Shown here in pieces: positions 7,638 through 15,757 of a stretch of DNA of 64,000 bases. Position 1 is the stretch's first letter; each line of letters begins with the position of its first letter. Source of the DNA: Herminiimonas sp. (lineage in GTDB: Bacteria; Pseudomonadota; Gammaproteobacteria; Burkholderiales; Burkholderiaceae_D). The translations under genes and the position numbers were made by a program. Where the stretch lies: positions 124,001 through 188,000 of the forward strand of contig DAIDBD010000007.1 of assembly GCA_027310305.1 (NCBI GenBank). Reading direction: 5' to 3'. The notes below the pieces were generated by a model. The model ran no database searches. It was not told the DNA's origin and saw only the letters and a program-made list of their open reading frames with translations.

Positions 7638-7767
7638 CTGGTACAGACAGCCTTCCATTGACGGACAAACAGGCAAACCGGGCGGGCGTTAGATGCGGTT
7701 TGTTGACTGACGGCCTTCCGGCTGGTGCTGATGCTGACGACTCGTTCATTCACCGCGAGTCGTCCCC

Positions 7768-8538
7768 ATGGCCAACGAACCCCTGCAACTGAATCTCGGA
7801 TCGCTGCGCAGCGCGATGTCGCTGACGCTGCACACCCACCACGCATCGCGCATCTGGCATGGCCGCGCGCCGGCCGAGGGGCGTCCCGGCATCATCGGCC
7901 TCAACGGCTACATCAGCGTGATGAACAAGATGAAGCGCGGCGCCGAGCAGGACGACCCCTACTCGGACTGGTGGATGCTGCGCATCGAAGACAAGCTCAC
8001 GCAGACCAAAGCCAGCCTGCAGACGTTACGCGAACAGGTGGACCAGGCGCTGGCTGACGTGCCGCCCGCGCTGTCCCTGGGCGAGAACATGAACGTGCAG
8101 CCGGTGAAGCTGCCGCTGTTCGTCAACGCGCAGCTCGGCTTCATGGCGGTGTACCTGCTGGCCGACTACGACGACCTCGCACGCAAACTGATCCTGGCCC
8201 ACCACACGGCACTGATCGACCGCAGCACGCTGGAGCGTTGGCTCAACGATGGCGCTCATGCGCTGCGCAGCCTGTTTTCCCTGGCGCAGCAGTACCGCTA
8301 TTCCGGCACGACGCGCGACGACTTCGCGGCGAAGAACGCTGCGGCGCGGGCGGCGCTGGAGAAGTTCGGCGAGCTGCCGCAGGACGTGCTCGAAGGCACC
8401 CACCGCTCGCGCTTTGCGCCACCCATCGCACGGCGGGGAAGTCGGCCCGAGGCATCGGTCGCTGATGCTTTGGAGTCCGGCCTTGCCGATGGCGCAGGCG
8501 ATGTGGCAGGACAAGATGATGGGGGCGACAAGGCATGA
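7768..8538 (+). CDS. TIGR03761 (PFL_4669) family ICE protein
   Basis: A 256-residue protein of the PFL_4669/TIGR03761 family, restricted to PFGI-1-class ICEs. Recognisable segments are HASRIWHGRAPAEGRPGIIGLNGYISVMNKMKRGAEQDDPYSDWWMLRIE and MNVQPVKLPLFVNAQLGFMAVYLL. It contains no catalytic motif I can identify. It starts a new transcription unit behind two palindromes and overlaps the DUF3158 gene by 4 bases. It is encoded with ssb, so a role in DNA processing is plausible but unproven. Confidence 0.88.
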   Translation: MANEPLQLNLGSLRSAMSLTLHTHHASRIWHGRAPAEGRPGIIGLNGYISVMNKMKRGAEQDDPYSDWWMLRIEDKLTQTKASLQTLREQVDQALADVPPALSLGENMNVQPVKLPLFVNAQLGFMAVYLLADYDDLARKLILAHHTALIDRSTLERWLNDGAHALRSLFSLAQQYRYSGTTRDDFAAKNAAARAALEKFGELPQDVLEGTHRSRFAPPIARRGSRPEASVADALESGLADGAGDVAGQDDGGDKA

Positions 8539-9083
8539 CGGCTCTTTCTTCTTCCGGCCATCCAGCGCGCTTCATTCCACTGGCACAGGCGGACTTCCAG
8601 CGGCTGGAACACGCAGTCTACCTAAAAGGCCTTTTACAGCCTTTTAAAGGTAAGGGGAGTCTGGAGACCTGGGCCAGCCAGTGCATGGCGCTGCGCGACG
8701 AGCTGATCGTCCTGGCGCAACGGCAAGTGTTGCCCCAGGCGCGGGCCTATCCCTTCAACCTGCTCGATGTGCACCTGGCCCAGCAGACGACCGGCGCAGG
8801 GACGACCTTTCTGCGCTGGCGCAACCTCGACCGCTCATCCATGGGCGTGGCCTTGTGGGCGTCGCTGCTCGATCGCCCCGCGACACCGGCCTCGCTGATC
8901 GACGACCTGTATGCGCTGGAGCTGCAGCGCATTGGGTTGAACATGCAGATCAGCCTGACCCACAGCATCGCCCGCCTTGCCCTGGAATGCGCCAGCCGGA
9001 TGGCCCAAGCCGAGGCGATTTATCTGCGACGTGTCCACGGGCATGCCGCGTCCGCTTCCACCACCCCCAAGGAGTCACCATGA
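8535..9083 (+). CDS. DUF3158 family protein
   Basis: A 182-residue DUF3158 protein (N-terminal RFIPLAQADFQRLEHAVYLKGLLQPFKGKGSL, central FLRWRNLDRSSMGVALWASLL), found next to ssb in this ICE family. No catalytic residues are evident. It overlaps both neighbours by 4 bases (ATGA), so the three genes TIGR03761-DUF3158-ssb are translationally coupled. Function unknown. Confidence 0.88.
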   Translation: MTALSSSGHPARFIPLAQADFQRLEHAVYLKGLLQPFKGKGSLETWASQCMALRDELIVLAQRQVLPQARAYPFNLLDVHLAQQTTGAGTTFLRWRNLDRSSMGVALWASLLDRPATPASLIDDLYALELQRIGLNMQISLTHSIARLALECASRMAQAEAIYLRRVHGHAASASTTPKESP

Positions 9084-9463
9084 GCACGCACTTCGTCGGC
9101 GAGGGCAACATCGGTTCCGCGCCGGAGTACCGCGAATTCCCCAACGGCAACGACGACCCGCGCCGGCTGCTGCGCCTGAACGTCTATTTCGATAACCCCA
9201 TCCCGAAGAAGGATGGCGAATATGAGGACCGCGGCGGCTTCTGGGCGCCGGTGGAACTGTGGCATCGTGATGCCGAGCACTGGCAGTCGCTGTACCAGAA
9301 GGGCATGCGCGTGCTGGTTGAAGGCCGTACCGTGCGCGACGAATGGGAGGATGCCGACGACAACGAGCGCGTCACCTTCAAGATCGAGGCCCGGCGCGTC
9401 GGCATCCTGCCGTACCGCCTCGAGGCGGTGACGCTCGGCGCCAAGCCGGCCGTGGGCCAGTGA
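9080..9463 (+). CDS. ssb: Single-stranded DNA-binding protein, ICE type
   Basis: A 127-residue OB-fold SSB: STHFVGEGNIGSAPEYREF, LRLNVYFDNP, FWAPVELWHRDAEHWQSLYQKGMRVLVEGRTVRDEW. It lacks the acidic C-terminal tail of chromosomal SSB (ends in GAKPAVGQ), so recruitment of host repair partners may differ. It would coat single-stranded DNA during ICE replication or transfer. Start ATG overlaps the DUF3158 stop, with AAGGAG 5 bases upstream. Confidence 0.9.
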   Translation: MSTHFVGEGNIGSAPEYREFPNGNDDPRRLLRLNVYFDNPIPKKDGEYEDRGGFWAPVELWHRDAEHWQSLYQKGMRVLVEGRTVRDEWEDADDNERVTFKIEARRVGILPYRLEAVTLGAKPAVGQ

Positions 9464-9518
9464 TCAAGCATCGCGAGCGGCTGTAGCAACCGTCAGACGC
9501 CCGCCGTGCTCCAGTGGG

Positions 9519-9535
9519 CTATCCCCTGGGGATAG
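9519..9535. promoter_or_regulatory. Palindrome CTATCCCCTGGGGATAG, copy 3
   Basis: Identical to copy 1, in the 286-base gap between ssb and topB, 214 bases before the topB start. The rest of the gap shows no gene. A common regulator for the replication block and topB is the simplest reading. Confidence 0.6.
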
Positions 9536-9749
9536 TTCCACTGCGGTCCACCGAGTTTCAGGCCGCCCTCCCAACACGAATCGCCCGTCCCTCACATTGC
9601 CGCGACCCACACCTACCACTGCGGCAACCATTCCTCAGCCGATCACAATTCGGTGTCCATGCCATCCGGCTTCCTTGCTGCAGGTCTCATCTGGCCCAGC
9701 CATGCTGTTGTCCATCCGATGAACTGCACATTCCCGAGGAGGCTTCAAC

Positions 9750-11765
9750 ATGCGCGTGTTCCTATGCGAGAAGCCTTCGCAAGGCAAGGACATCGCCCGC
9801 GTGCTGGGGGCCGGCCAGCGTGGTTCCGGCTGCTACAGTGACACGGGTATCGTCGTGACCTGGTGCATCGGTCATCTGGTCGAAGCGGTTCCTCCCGAGG
9901 GCTACGACGAGCGCTACAAGCGCTGGGCCATCGAGCAACTGCCCATCATTCCCGAGCGCTGGCACGTCGAGCCCAAGGCAGCGACCGCCGCGCAGTTCAA
10001 GATCGTTAAACAGCTCGTCGGCCAGGCCAGCGAACTGGTGATCGCCACCGATGCCGACCGCGAAGGCGAGATGATCGCCCGCGAGATCATCGAGTTGTGC
10101 GGCTACCGCGGGCCGATCCAACGCCTGTGGCTGTCGGCGCTCAACGATGCGTCGATCCGCAAGGCACTGGGCGCGCTGAAGCCATCGGCCGAGACGCTCC
10201 CGCTGTACTACTCAGCCTTGGCCCGTTCGCGTGCCGACTGGCTGATCGGTATGAACCTGAGCCGGTTGTTTACGCTACTGGGACGACAGGCCGGCTACAC
10301 CGGTGTGCTGTCGGTGGGCCGGGTGCAAACGCCGACGCTGAAGCTGGTGGTGGATCGAGACCGCGAGATCGCACGCTTCGTCTCCGTACCGTTCTGGGCG
10401 ATCGAGGTCACACTGTCTCACGCTGGCCAGTCCTTCATCGCAAGTTGGACGCCACCTCAGGGTTGTACAGACGATGCCGGCCGCTGCCTGCAACAGCCGG
10501 TCGCCCAGCAGGCCGCGGAACGCATGCCCGCCGCCAGCGGGGCCCATGTGGTGTCGGTCGAGACGGAGCGCGTTCGCGAAGGTCCGCCGCTGCCGTTCGA
10601 CCTGGGCACGCTGCAGGAGGTGTGTTCCAAGCAGTTGGGCCTGGACGTGCAGGAGACGCTGGACATCGCCCAGGCGCTGTATGAGACGCACAAGGCGACG
10701 ACCTATCCGCGCTCCGACTCGGGCTACCTACCCGAGAGCATGCTGGCCGAGGTGCCGACCGTTCTCGACAGCCTGGTCAAGACCGATCCCGGCCTGCGCC
10801 CGTTGATTGACCGCTTGGACCCGACCCAGCGCTCGCGCGCCTGGAACGACGGCAAAGTCACGGCGCACCACGGCATTATCCCAACGCTGGAGCCCGCCAA
10901 CCTGTCGGCCATTAATGAGAAGGAACTGGCCGTCTACCGACTGATCCGCGCGCATTACCTGGCGCAGTTTCTGCCCCACCACGAGTTCGACCGGACAGTG
11001 GCGCAGCTCGCTTGCGGCGGGCAGTCGCTGCTGGCCGTGGGCAAGCAGATCGCCGTGGCCGGCTGGCGCCAGGTGCTGACGGCGCCGGAGGAGAGTGATG
11101 CGGATAACGACGACGCCCCCCGCAGCCAGGTGCTGCCGGCGCTGCGAGCCGGCTTGTCCTGCCAGGTTGGCCACGTCGATCTGAAGGCGCTCAAGACCCT
11201 GCCGCCCAAGCCCTACACGCAGGGCGAACTGGTCAAGGCCATGAAGGGCGTCGCTAAACTCGTCACCGACCCGCGCCTGAAGCAGAAGCTCAAGGAGACG
11301 ACGGGCATCGGCACCGAAGCGACGCGCGCCAACATCATCGGCGGCCTGCTCGGCCGCGGCTATCTTCTGAAGAATGGCCGTGCCATCCGTGCCTCGGATG
11401 CCGCCTTCACCTTGATTGACACCGTGCCGGCCGCCATTGCCGATCCGGGCACGACGGCGGTCTGGGAGCAGGCGCTGGGCATGATCGAAGCCGGCCAGAT
11501 GACGCTGGACACCTTCATCGCCAAGCAATCCGCCTGGGTGGCCCAGCTCGTGCAGCAGTACAGCGGCGCAACGCTCGCCATCAAGCTGCCGCCTTCGCCA
11601 TCTTGTCCGCAGTGCGGCGCGCCGATGCGCCAGCGTACCGGCAAGAACGGCGCTTTCTGGTCGTGCAGCCGTTACCCGGATTGCAAGGGAACGCAACCGG
11701 TCGATAGCTCGACAGGCAAGCGCGGTACGCCGCGCAAGCAGCGGGCTTCCCGCAATGCGTCCTGA
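9750..11765 (+). CDS. topB: DNA topoisomerase III (type IA)
   Basis: A 671-residue type IA topoisomerase. It has an N-terminal TOPRIM domain (FLCEKPSQGKDIARVLG, acidic cluster DADREGEMIA), the active-site tyrosine in ATTYPRSDSGYLP (Tyr319), the domain with HHGIIPT, and a C-terminal zinc-finger-like region CPQCGAPM...CSRYPDC. Length and layout match TopB/TraE-type enzymes carried by these ICEs. It would decatenate or resolve the circular intermediate. AGGAGG precedes the start by 8 bases. It is complete, with no frameshift. Confidence 0.95.
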   Translation: MRVFLCEKPSQGKDIARVLGAGQRGSGCYSDTGIVVTWCIGHLVEAVPPEGYDERYKRWAIEQLPIIPERWHVEPKAATAAQFKIVKQLVGQASELVIATDADREGEMIAREIIELCGYRGPIQRLWLSALNDASIRKALGALKPSAETLPLYYSALARSRADWLIGMNLSRLFTLLGRQAGYTGVLSVGRVQTPTLKLVVDRDREIARFVSVPFWAIEVTLSHAGQSFIASWTPPQGCTDDAGRCLQQPVAQQAAERMPAASGAHVVSVETERVREGPPLPFDLGTLQEVCSKQLGLDVQETLDIAQALYETHKATTYPRSDSGYLPESMLAEVPTVLDSLVKTDPGLRPLIDRLDPTQRSRAWNDGKVTAHHGIIPTLEPANLSAINEKELAVYRLIRAHYLAQFLPHHEFDRTVAQLACGGQSLLAVGKQIAVAGWRQVLTAPEESDADNDDAPRSQVLPALRAGLSCQVGHVDLKALKTLPPKPYTQGELVKAMKGVAKLVTDPRLKQKLKETTGIGTEATRANIIGGLLGRGYLLKNGRAIRASDAAFTLIDTVPAAIADPGTTAVWEQALGMIEAGQMTLDTFIAKQSAWVAQLVQQYSGATLAIKLPPSPSCPQCGAPMRQRTGKNGAFWSCSRYPDCKGTQPVDSSTGKRGTPRKQRASRNAS

Positions 11766-12324
11766 CGCCGACGAATCCCCGCGCCACGCCGGCCGTTTCC
11801 TACGGCGGGGCCAACCTCCCGCATCCAGCGGGACTCCCCAGCACACGCATCCTTCTGCAACGGTGTGCGCGTCTCGCTGCCCCGCGACGGGTCCGCGAGA
11901 CGAGAAGGTCGCTCCTCCGCGAATCGCCTCTGCCGCGATTCCATTGATCGAGGTGCTCCCGTTGATGACGATGGGTCTCCTGACGGCTGGCAGGCTTGTG
12001 TCGTTGCGAGCCGTCAGGAGACCCCTCGGGTCGACGGTATTCGGTGCCGGTGCCCGCCGGCGGAATAACGGGCTCCCTTTGTGCGCGGATGTGTGCCTAA
12101 GGATGTCGACCCCAGCCACGACACGGGTCGGGTGCGATTGCTGACGCAGCGAGCGGCTTTGACGACGGCCGGGACTGCCACAGCCCACAGGTGGTTTCTC
12201 TCCTCTCCGGCTGAAGGCTCAAGGGCCTTTGGCCTGTTGGTCTATGCCTGATCCCGATCCGCATTACACCAGGTCAAAGTGGCTTGGGCGCGATGCGCAT
12301 TCCCCAAAGACGCCGATGACGTGT
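11766..12324. other. Non-coding, structure-rich region after topB
   Basis: The listed ORFs here overlap on both strands and have no family features. What can be seen is secondary structure: CGTCTCGC (11870-11877) against GCGAGACG (11895-11902), and a perfect 16-bp inverted repeat at 11973-12024 (separate entry). Confidence 0.5.
11973..12024. repeat. Perfect 16-bp inverted repeat with 20-base loop
   Basis: GGGTCTCCTGACGGCT (11973-11988) is exactly complementary to AGCCGTCAGGAGACCC (12009-12024). No T-run follows on either strand. A structured RNA or a protein site is possible; neither can be decided here. Confidence 0.65.
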
Positions 12325-12478
12325 CGCGTTCATCCTGCGGCCATGTGTTGCTGACGGTCGTCAGCACCATGCCCTGGCAGCTCCGGTCTTCAAGGCTGCA
12401 ACGCGGTCCGCCGTGTGGATCGAACCAGTCCGCTTCGCATCGCTCACCGCGGACGAGCGTCTTCATGACGCCGATGCC
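12325..12478 (+). ncRNA. radC-motif-like structured RNA, copy 1
   Basis: One of four copies of a leader with successive hairpins. Here they are GCTGAC/GTCAGC, linker ATGCCC, GCAGC/GCTGC, CGCGG/CCGTG with a TCCG loop, then GCATCG/CGATGC enclosing GCGTC/GACGC. Stems differ from the other copies by compensatory changes. It precedes the 12556 gene. Confidence 0.65.
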
Positions 12479-12555
12479 GTTCGTGTTCAACCCCTCGGGA
12501 GGTATTCGCTCCCGACTGGGTGCGGCTTCTCCCGGCCCTTCAACCAGGAGAACCC

Positions 12556-12807
12556 ATGTCCATTGCATCCACCTCGACGTCCCTGAGCACTGCCCAGGCC
12601 CGCGCCGAAGCCATTGGCTATCTGGCCCTGGCCTACACCGGCAAACGCCTGCCGCTGCAGGTACGCCACAGCGCCGCCGGCCACTACATCGGCACCGCCG
12701 ATGAAGACGGCCCGGTGTCCCGAGAGTCCGTCGAGTACTTCCGTTCGCAGCACGTCGCCGACCACGCCCTGGCAACAGGCCGCTGGCAGCAACGCATCCA
12801 TCCCTGA
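12556..12807 (+). CDS. Conserved small ICE protein, function unknown
   Basis: An 83-residue protein (AIGYLALAYTGKRLPLQVRHSAAGHYIGTADEDGPVSRESVEYF) with no recognised domain. The start follows CAGGAG at 5-6 bases; the listed upstream start would run through the leader hairpin. It sits behind a radC-type RNA and a further hairpin (CGGGAG/CTCCCG), and in front of the 12832 gene by 24 bases, so the two are probably co-transcribed. Homologues in related ICEs are expected from position, but no role is known to me. Confidence 0.75.
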   Translation: MSIASTSTSLSTAQARAEAIGYLALAYTGKRLPLQVRHSAAGHYIGTADEDGPVSRESVEYFRSQHVADHALATGRWQQRIHP

Positions 12808-12831
12808 CTTCCACTCACCAGGAGCCATTTC

Positions 12832-13224
12832 ATGAACCAGTCTTTGCCCCAAGACGTACTTGATCAGATCACCGCGGAAGAACGGCATTTCGCCGAAGCT
12901 CCGCAGGCCTTCTTCGAAGCGTGGAAGCGCGGCGCGGAAATCGCCGGTCCCGAATGGTTTGGCGACGGCACGCCCGAAGGTCTGCAGCGCGCCACCAGCA
13001 AGTGGGATCTGTGTCCCAAGGTGCTGTTGCTCAACGACGCCCTGGATGTCCTCAGCGGCGGCCAGCGCATGTTCTTGTCCGCGATGGTGAGCTTCTACAA
13101 CGCCCGCGAGGGTGGCGCGATGCTCAAGCGCTGCGGATTCGAGGGGCTTTCCGATCTGGGAGGTCTCGATTTTGAGCGCCGCAAGGTCATTGCCGATCTC
13201 GCGCTGAACTACAGCGGTTGGTGA
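12832..13224 (+). CDS. Conserved ICE hypothetical protein
   Basis: A 130-residue soluble, mostly helical protein (LPQDVLDQITAEERHFAEAPQAFFEAWKRGAEIAGPEWFG, MLKRCGFEGLSDLGGLDFERRKVIADLAL). An AGGAG lies 9 bases before the ATG. No catalytic or binding motif is visible. It belongs to the run of small genes between topB and the cargo, whose products are usually described only as ICE hypothetical proteins. Confidence 0.78.
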   Translation: MNQSLPQDVLDQITAEERHFAEAPQAFFEAWKRGAEIAGPEWFGDGTPEGLQRATSKWDLCPKVLLLNDALDVLSGGQRMFLSAMVSFYNAREGGAMLKRCGFEGLSDLGGLDFERRKVIADLALNYSGW

Positions 13225-13266
13225 CGCCGATCCGCTTGTCCGCCACCCGTTCCATTTTTCACCCAT

Positions 13267-13302
13267 GAGGGACATGCGCCTCTATGCGAGGCCGTGTCCC
13301 TC
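13267..13302 (+). promoter_or_regulatory. Bipartite leader stem-loop
   Basis: Outer stem GAGGGACA (13267-13274) with TGTCCCTC (13295-13302); inner stem GCCTC (13278-13282) with GAGGC (13288-13292). It lies 87 bases before the 13389 gene. The same two-stem design with changed bases precedes at least five other ICE genes here. Confidence 0.55.
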
Positions 13303-13388
13303 CTTGTTCTCGACATCTCTTCAACCACCCGCTGGGGCTTGCTCCCCAGCCGGGGAATGGGCTCCACTTCCTCCTATGGAGAAAACTC

Positions 13389-14105
13389 ATGTCCCCGAAT
13401 TCCAACCCTTTCGTCCGCGGCTACCAGAACCTGCGCATCGAACGCTCGTTGTGCATCACCTTCGAGGATGACTGCCCACCGGTCTGGCGACCGCTGCATC
13501 CCAGCCAAGCGCATCTGGCCGATGAGCAGGTCGCGCTCTTTCCCTGCATCTTCGGCAATGATTTTGCGCTGATCACCGAAGGCCAGGACGTTCCCGATGA
13601 TCTGGATGCCCAATGCCAGACCGACGGCGTGGTGCGTACCGTGGTCTACGCCGTCAGCGGCGACGATTTCGGCCAGCCCGTCCACGTCGGCGACACCTAC
13701 TCGGAGAAAGCCGCACAGGAAGTCGTGCGGCGCCTGAGCTTCGAGACGGGCTTCTACAGCCGGTGCTGGGAGATCAGCAGTGCCCATCTCACCGCCGACG
13801 CAGGCCGATTTCTCGCCGATCTGGCGGACATCGCCACGCCGAGCGGTTTTCTGTTCGTCGCCTTCCGCATCCCGTACAGCCCCGCGATCGGCGTGAAGCT
13901 GATCGCCACCCCCTGGACGGATGCGAACCTGCAGCATGTCGAGGGCATTACTGCCGAAGAGCTGCGGCAGGAGCACCGGGCCAAGGGCATGCCGGAGTCC
14001 CTCGTGGAAGTGCTGCACCTGGCTGCACTCGCCGACGTTCGCATGCTGGTGTTCGATGCCGATGCGCCGGTGCTGGACGGATTGCCCTTGTACGACGACG
14101 AGTAG
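13389..14105 (+). CDS. Conserved ICE hypothetical protein
   Basis: A 238-residue acidic protein (IERSLCITFEDDCPPVWRPLHPSQ, GDTYSEKAAQEVVRRLSFETGFYSRCWEISSAHL, then a C-terminal half ending in DADAPVLDGLPLYDDE). The ATG at 13389 follows GGAGAA; earlier in-frame starts lie inside the leader hairpin. No membrane segment or signal peptide is visible, so it is probably cytoplasmic. I do not recognise a functional domain. Confidence 0.75.
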   Translation: MSPNSNPFVRGYQNLRIERSLCITFEDDCPPVWRPLHPSQAHLADEQVALFPCIFGNDFALITEGQDVPDDLDAQCQTDGVVRTVVYAVSGDDFGQPVHVGDTYSEKAAQEVVRRLSFETGFYSRCWEISSAHLTADAGRFLADLADIATPSGFLFVAFRIPYSPAIGVKLIATPWTDANLQHVEGITAEELRQEHRAKGMPESLVEVLHLAALADVRMLVFDADAPVLDGLPLYDDE

Positions 14106-14113
14106 TCCCTTGC

Positions 14114-14140
14114 GAGCCCTCATGCGGGGCTCTTCCTTTT
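14114..14140 (+). terminator. Probable terminator after the 13389 gene
   Basis: GAGCCC (14114-14119) pairs with GGGCTC (14127-14132) and is followed by TTCCTTTT, 9 bases after the stop codon. Confidence 0.6.
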
Positions 14141-14197
14141 CATGGAACGTGGTGGCGACAGGTTGCCGATTCCAGGACGACGGGCGCCCACGCCTGC

Positions 14198-14317
14198 CGC
14201 ACGCTTCCCGCATGTTCGCTGGCGTAGCCGGCAGCATGCCCAGGCAGTTGAGACCTTCGAGACTGCGGTGCGGTTCGCCGCGCTGGTTGTTTCTTTCACC
14301 GGACGTATGCCGCGTCC
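14198..14317 (+). ncRNA. radC-motif-like structured RNA, copy 2
   Basis: The same order of elements as copy 1: conserved ACGCTTCCCG and CATGTTC, GCTGGC/GCCGGC, ATGCCCAGG, GCAGT/ACTGC, GCGG/CCGC with a TTCG loop, and GGACG/CGTCC. All stems are kept although their sequence differs from the other copies. It precedes the 14389 gene. Confidence 0.65.
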
Positions 14318-14331
14318 TTCCACCTCACCCG

Positions 14332-14368
14332 CAAGGGACATACCTCCCTTGCGGGCGGGAGTCCCTTG
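14332..14368 (+). promoter_or_regulatory. Bipartite leader stem-loop
   Basis: Outer stem CAAGGGA (14332-14338) with TCCCTTG (14362-14368); inner CTCCC (14344-14348) with GGGAG (14357-14361). It ends 21 bases before the 14389 start codon. Confidence 0.55.
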
Positions 14369-14388
14369 GTTGCCACAAGGAGTCTCCT

Positions 14389-15186
14389 ATGGATACCCAA
14401 GCCATCCGCGCACAGATGCCGACGCTCGTTCGCGGCCATGTGCCTTCCAACGTCCGCAGCTTCAAGTTCAACATCTTCGACGGCCAGCCCAAGGTTTCGA
14501 CGCTGGGCTTCCACATCGATCCCAAACCCTTCGAGGGCAAGGTCATCGCCACCACCGACGACGCCATCGTCGTCAAGACGGGACGAGCCGAATTCGCGGT
14601 GCTCGACCGGGCGCTCGTGACCGCGGTGCCAGACGAGGGCGCCAAGGTGCAGGTCGAACCCTACGCCCGACGCCGCTTTGACGGCCTGCGCGCGGACACG
14701 CCCGAGGAAGAGACTGCATTCACTGCCGACGGCAAGCCGTACACGGTGCAGCGGTTCGTGCTCGGTTCCGCGCCGGCGAAGTTGCCAATCCCCGTGCCTC
14801 GCTGCCCCGAGCTGCAGGAGCTGATCCAGCAGATGGAGCAGTTGCCCGCACCCGACGGCTTCCGGCGCATCACCCACCTGCTGGTGGATGCCGGCGCGCG
14901 GGACTTCACCTGGGTCGATCCGCTGCCCAAGGACATCATCGCGACCCCGCCGGCCATTGGCGTCACTGTGGCCACGGCGAAGTTCCAGGGGCGCGTCACC
15001 GTGTCGTACGAGCGCGGACTCGATCTGTACGCGGTGGAACTGCACCGCGACGGCGAGCTGGTTGATCGGGTCGACGAAGTGTTCTTCGACTCTCTCGGCG
15101 GGACGCTGGAACGGCTGATCGACGACGGGAACTGGCGGCGCATTCGCGTGCAATGCCTGTCTGTTCGCAAGCTTGTTCGGCACTGA
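14389..15186 (+). CDS. Conserved ICE protein, function unknown
   Basis: A 265-residue protein. The N-terminal part (VRSFKFNIFDGQPKVSTLGFHIDPKPFEGKVIATTDDAIVVKTGRAEFAVLDRALV) looks like beta-rich KfrB-type accessory domains of mobile elements. The C-terminal part (KFQGRVTVSYERGLDLYAVELHRDGELVDRVDEVFFDSLGGTLERLIDDG) is also beta-rich. The start follows AAGGAG at 8 bases, after a radC-type RNA and a bipartite hairpin. No enzyme motif is visible. Confidence 0.75.
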   Translation: MDTQAIRAQMPTLVRGHVPSNVRSFKFNIFDGQPKVSTLGFHIDPKPFEGKVIATTDDAIVVKTGRAEFAVLDRALVTAVPDEGAKVQVEPYARRRFDGLRADTPEEETAFTADGKPYTVQRFVLGSAPAKLPIPVPRCPELQELIQQMEQLPAPDGFRRITHLLVDAGARDFTWVDPLPKDIIATPPAIGVTVATAKFQGRVTVSYERGLDLYAVELHRDGELVDRVDEVFFDSLGGTLERLIDDGNWRRIRVQCLSVRKLVRH

Positions 15187-15195
15187 CCGCTACGT

Positions 15196-15233
15196 GACTT
15201 CCCGTCTTCGCGGCGGGAAGTCCTTCTTCCCTT
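15196..15233 (+). terminator. Hairpin terminator
   Basis: GACTTCCCG (15196-15204) pairs perfectly with CGGGAAGTC (15214-15222), followed by CTTCTTCCCTTT. It lies between the 14389 gene and the DUF3085 gene. Confidence 0.6.
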
Positions 15234-15250
15234 TCCCTGGAGATCAATCC

Positions 15251-15616
15251 ATGTCCATTCGATTCAAAGGCTCGGACTTGCGGCCCGTGCTCGCCGAAGC
15301 GGCGGTCAACCAATGTCGCATCATCCTGGTCAAGGACCAGGGCGTGTATTTCCTGGCCGAGCGCGGCGAGCGTCGGCTCGACGGACGCCATAAGCTCATC
15401 GCCTACGCCGTCGGCTGCAATCCGGATATCGATACGTTCGATGACTGGTGGGAGCTGGCGCGCGCCGAATTCGGTGGCGACGACTTCGGCGAGTTCTTCG
15501 ATCCGCACGATGGCGTTTTCCCGCTCATCCTGAACGGTGAGGGCGACCTCGAGGTGTCTGCCACGGCAACGCACCTGTCGCTACAGGCCGTGACTCCTAC
15601 GCAGCGCGGCAACTGA
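15251..15616 (+). CDS. DUF3085 domain protein
   Basis: A 121-residue DUF3085 protein: RFKGSDLRPVLAEAAVNQCRIILVKDQGVYFLAERGERR and NPDIDTFDDWWELARAEFGGDDFGEFFDP. The family is common on plasmids and ICEs, and its role is unknown. The ATG at 15251 follows TGGAGAT. It is flanked by hairpin terminators on both sides, so it is probably its own transcription unit or partly insulated. Confidence 0.88.
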   Translation: MSIRFKGSDLRPVLAEAAVNQCRIILVKDQGVYFLAERGERRLDGRHKLIAYAVGCNPDIDTFDDWWELARAEFGGDDFGEFFDPHDGVFPLILNGEGDLEVSATATHLSLQAVTPTQRGN

Positions 15617-15632
15617 CTGTCTGCCATTCCCA

Positions 15633-15660
15633 GCCCCCGCTCCGGGGGCGTCTCTCTTTC
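15633..15660 (+). terminator. Hairpin terminator after DUF3085
   Basis: GCCCCCG, loop CTC, CGGGGGC (15633-15649), followed by a pyrimidine tract TCTCTCTTTCC, 16 bases after the stop. Confidence 0.65.
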
Positions 15661-15757
15661 CGTACCGCGGCCCTCGCCGCGTGCTCGCGCTCGTCTCCAG
15701 CCCCGTCCTGGGCCACCCCTGCCGGCAACCGCCGGCCCCTGCCTGGAGATACCTCGC

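Noticed and set aside
11755-12188. ORFs on both strands after topB (129 aa plus and the 486-aa minus frame)
   Set aside because: They run through perfect inverted repeats and across topB in antisense; no ribosome sites or recognisable domains.
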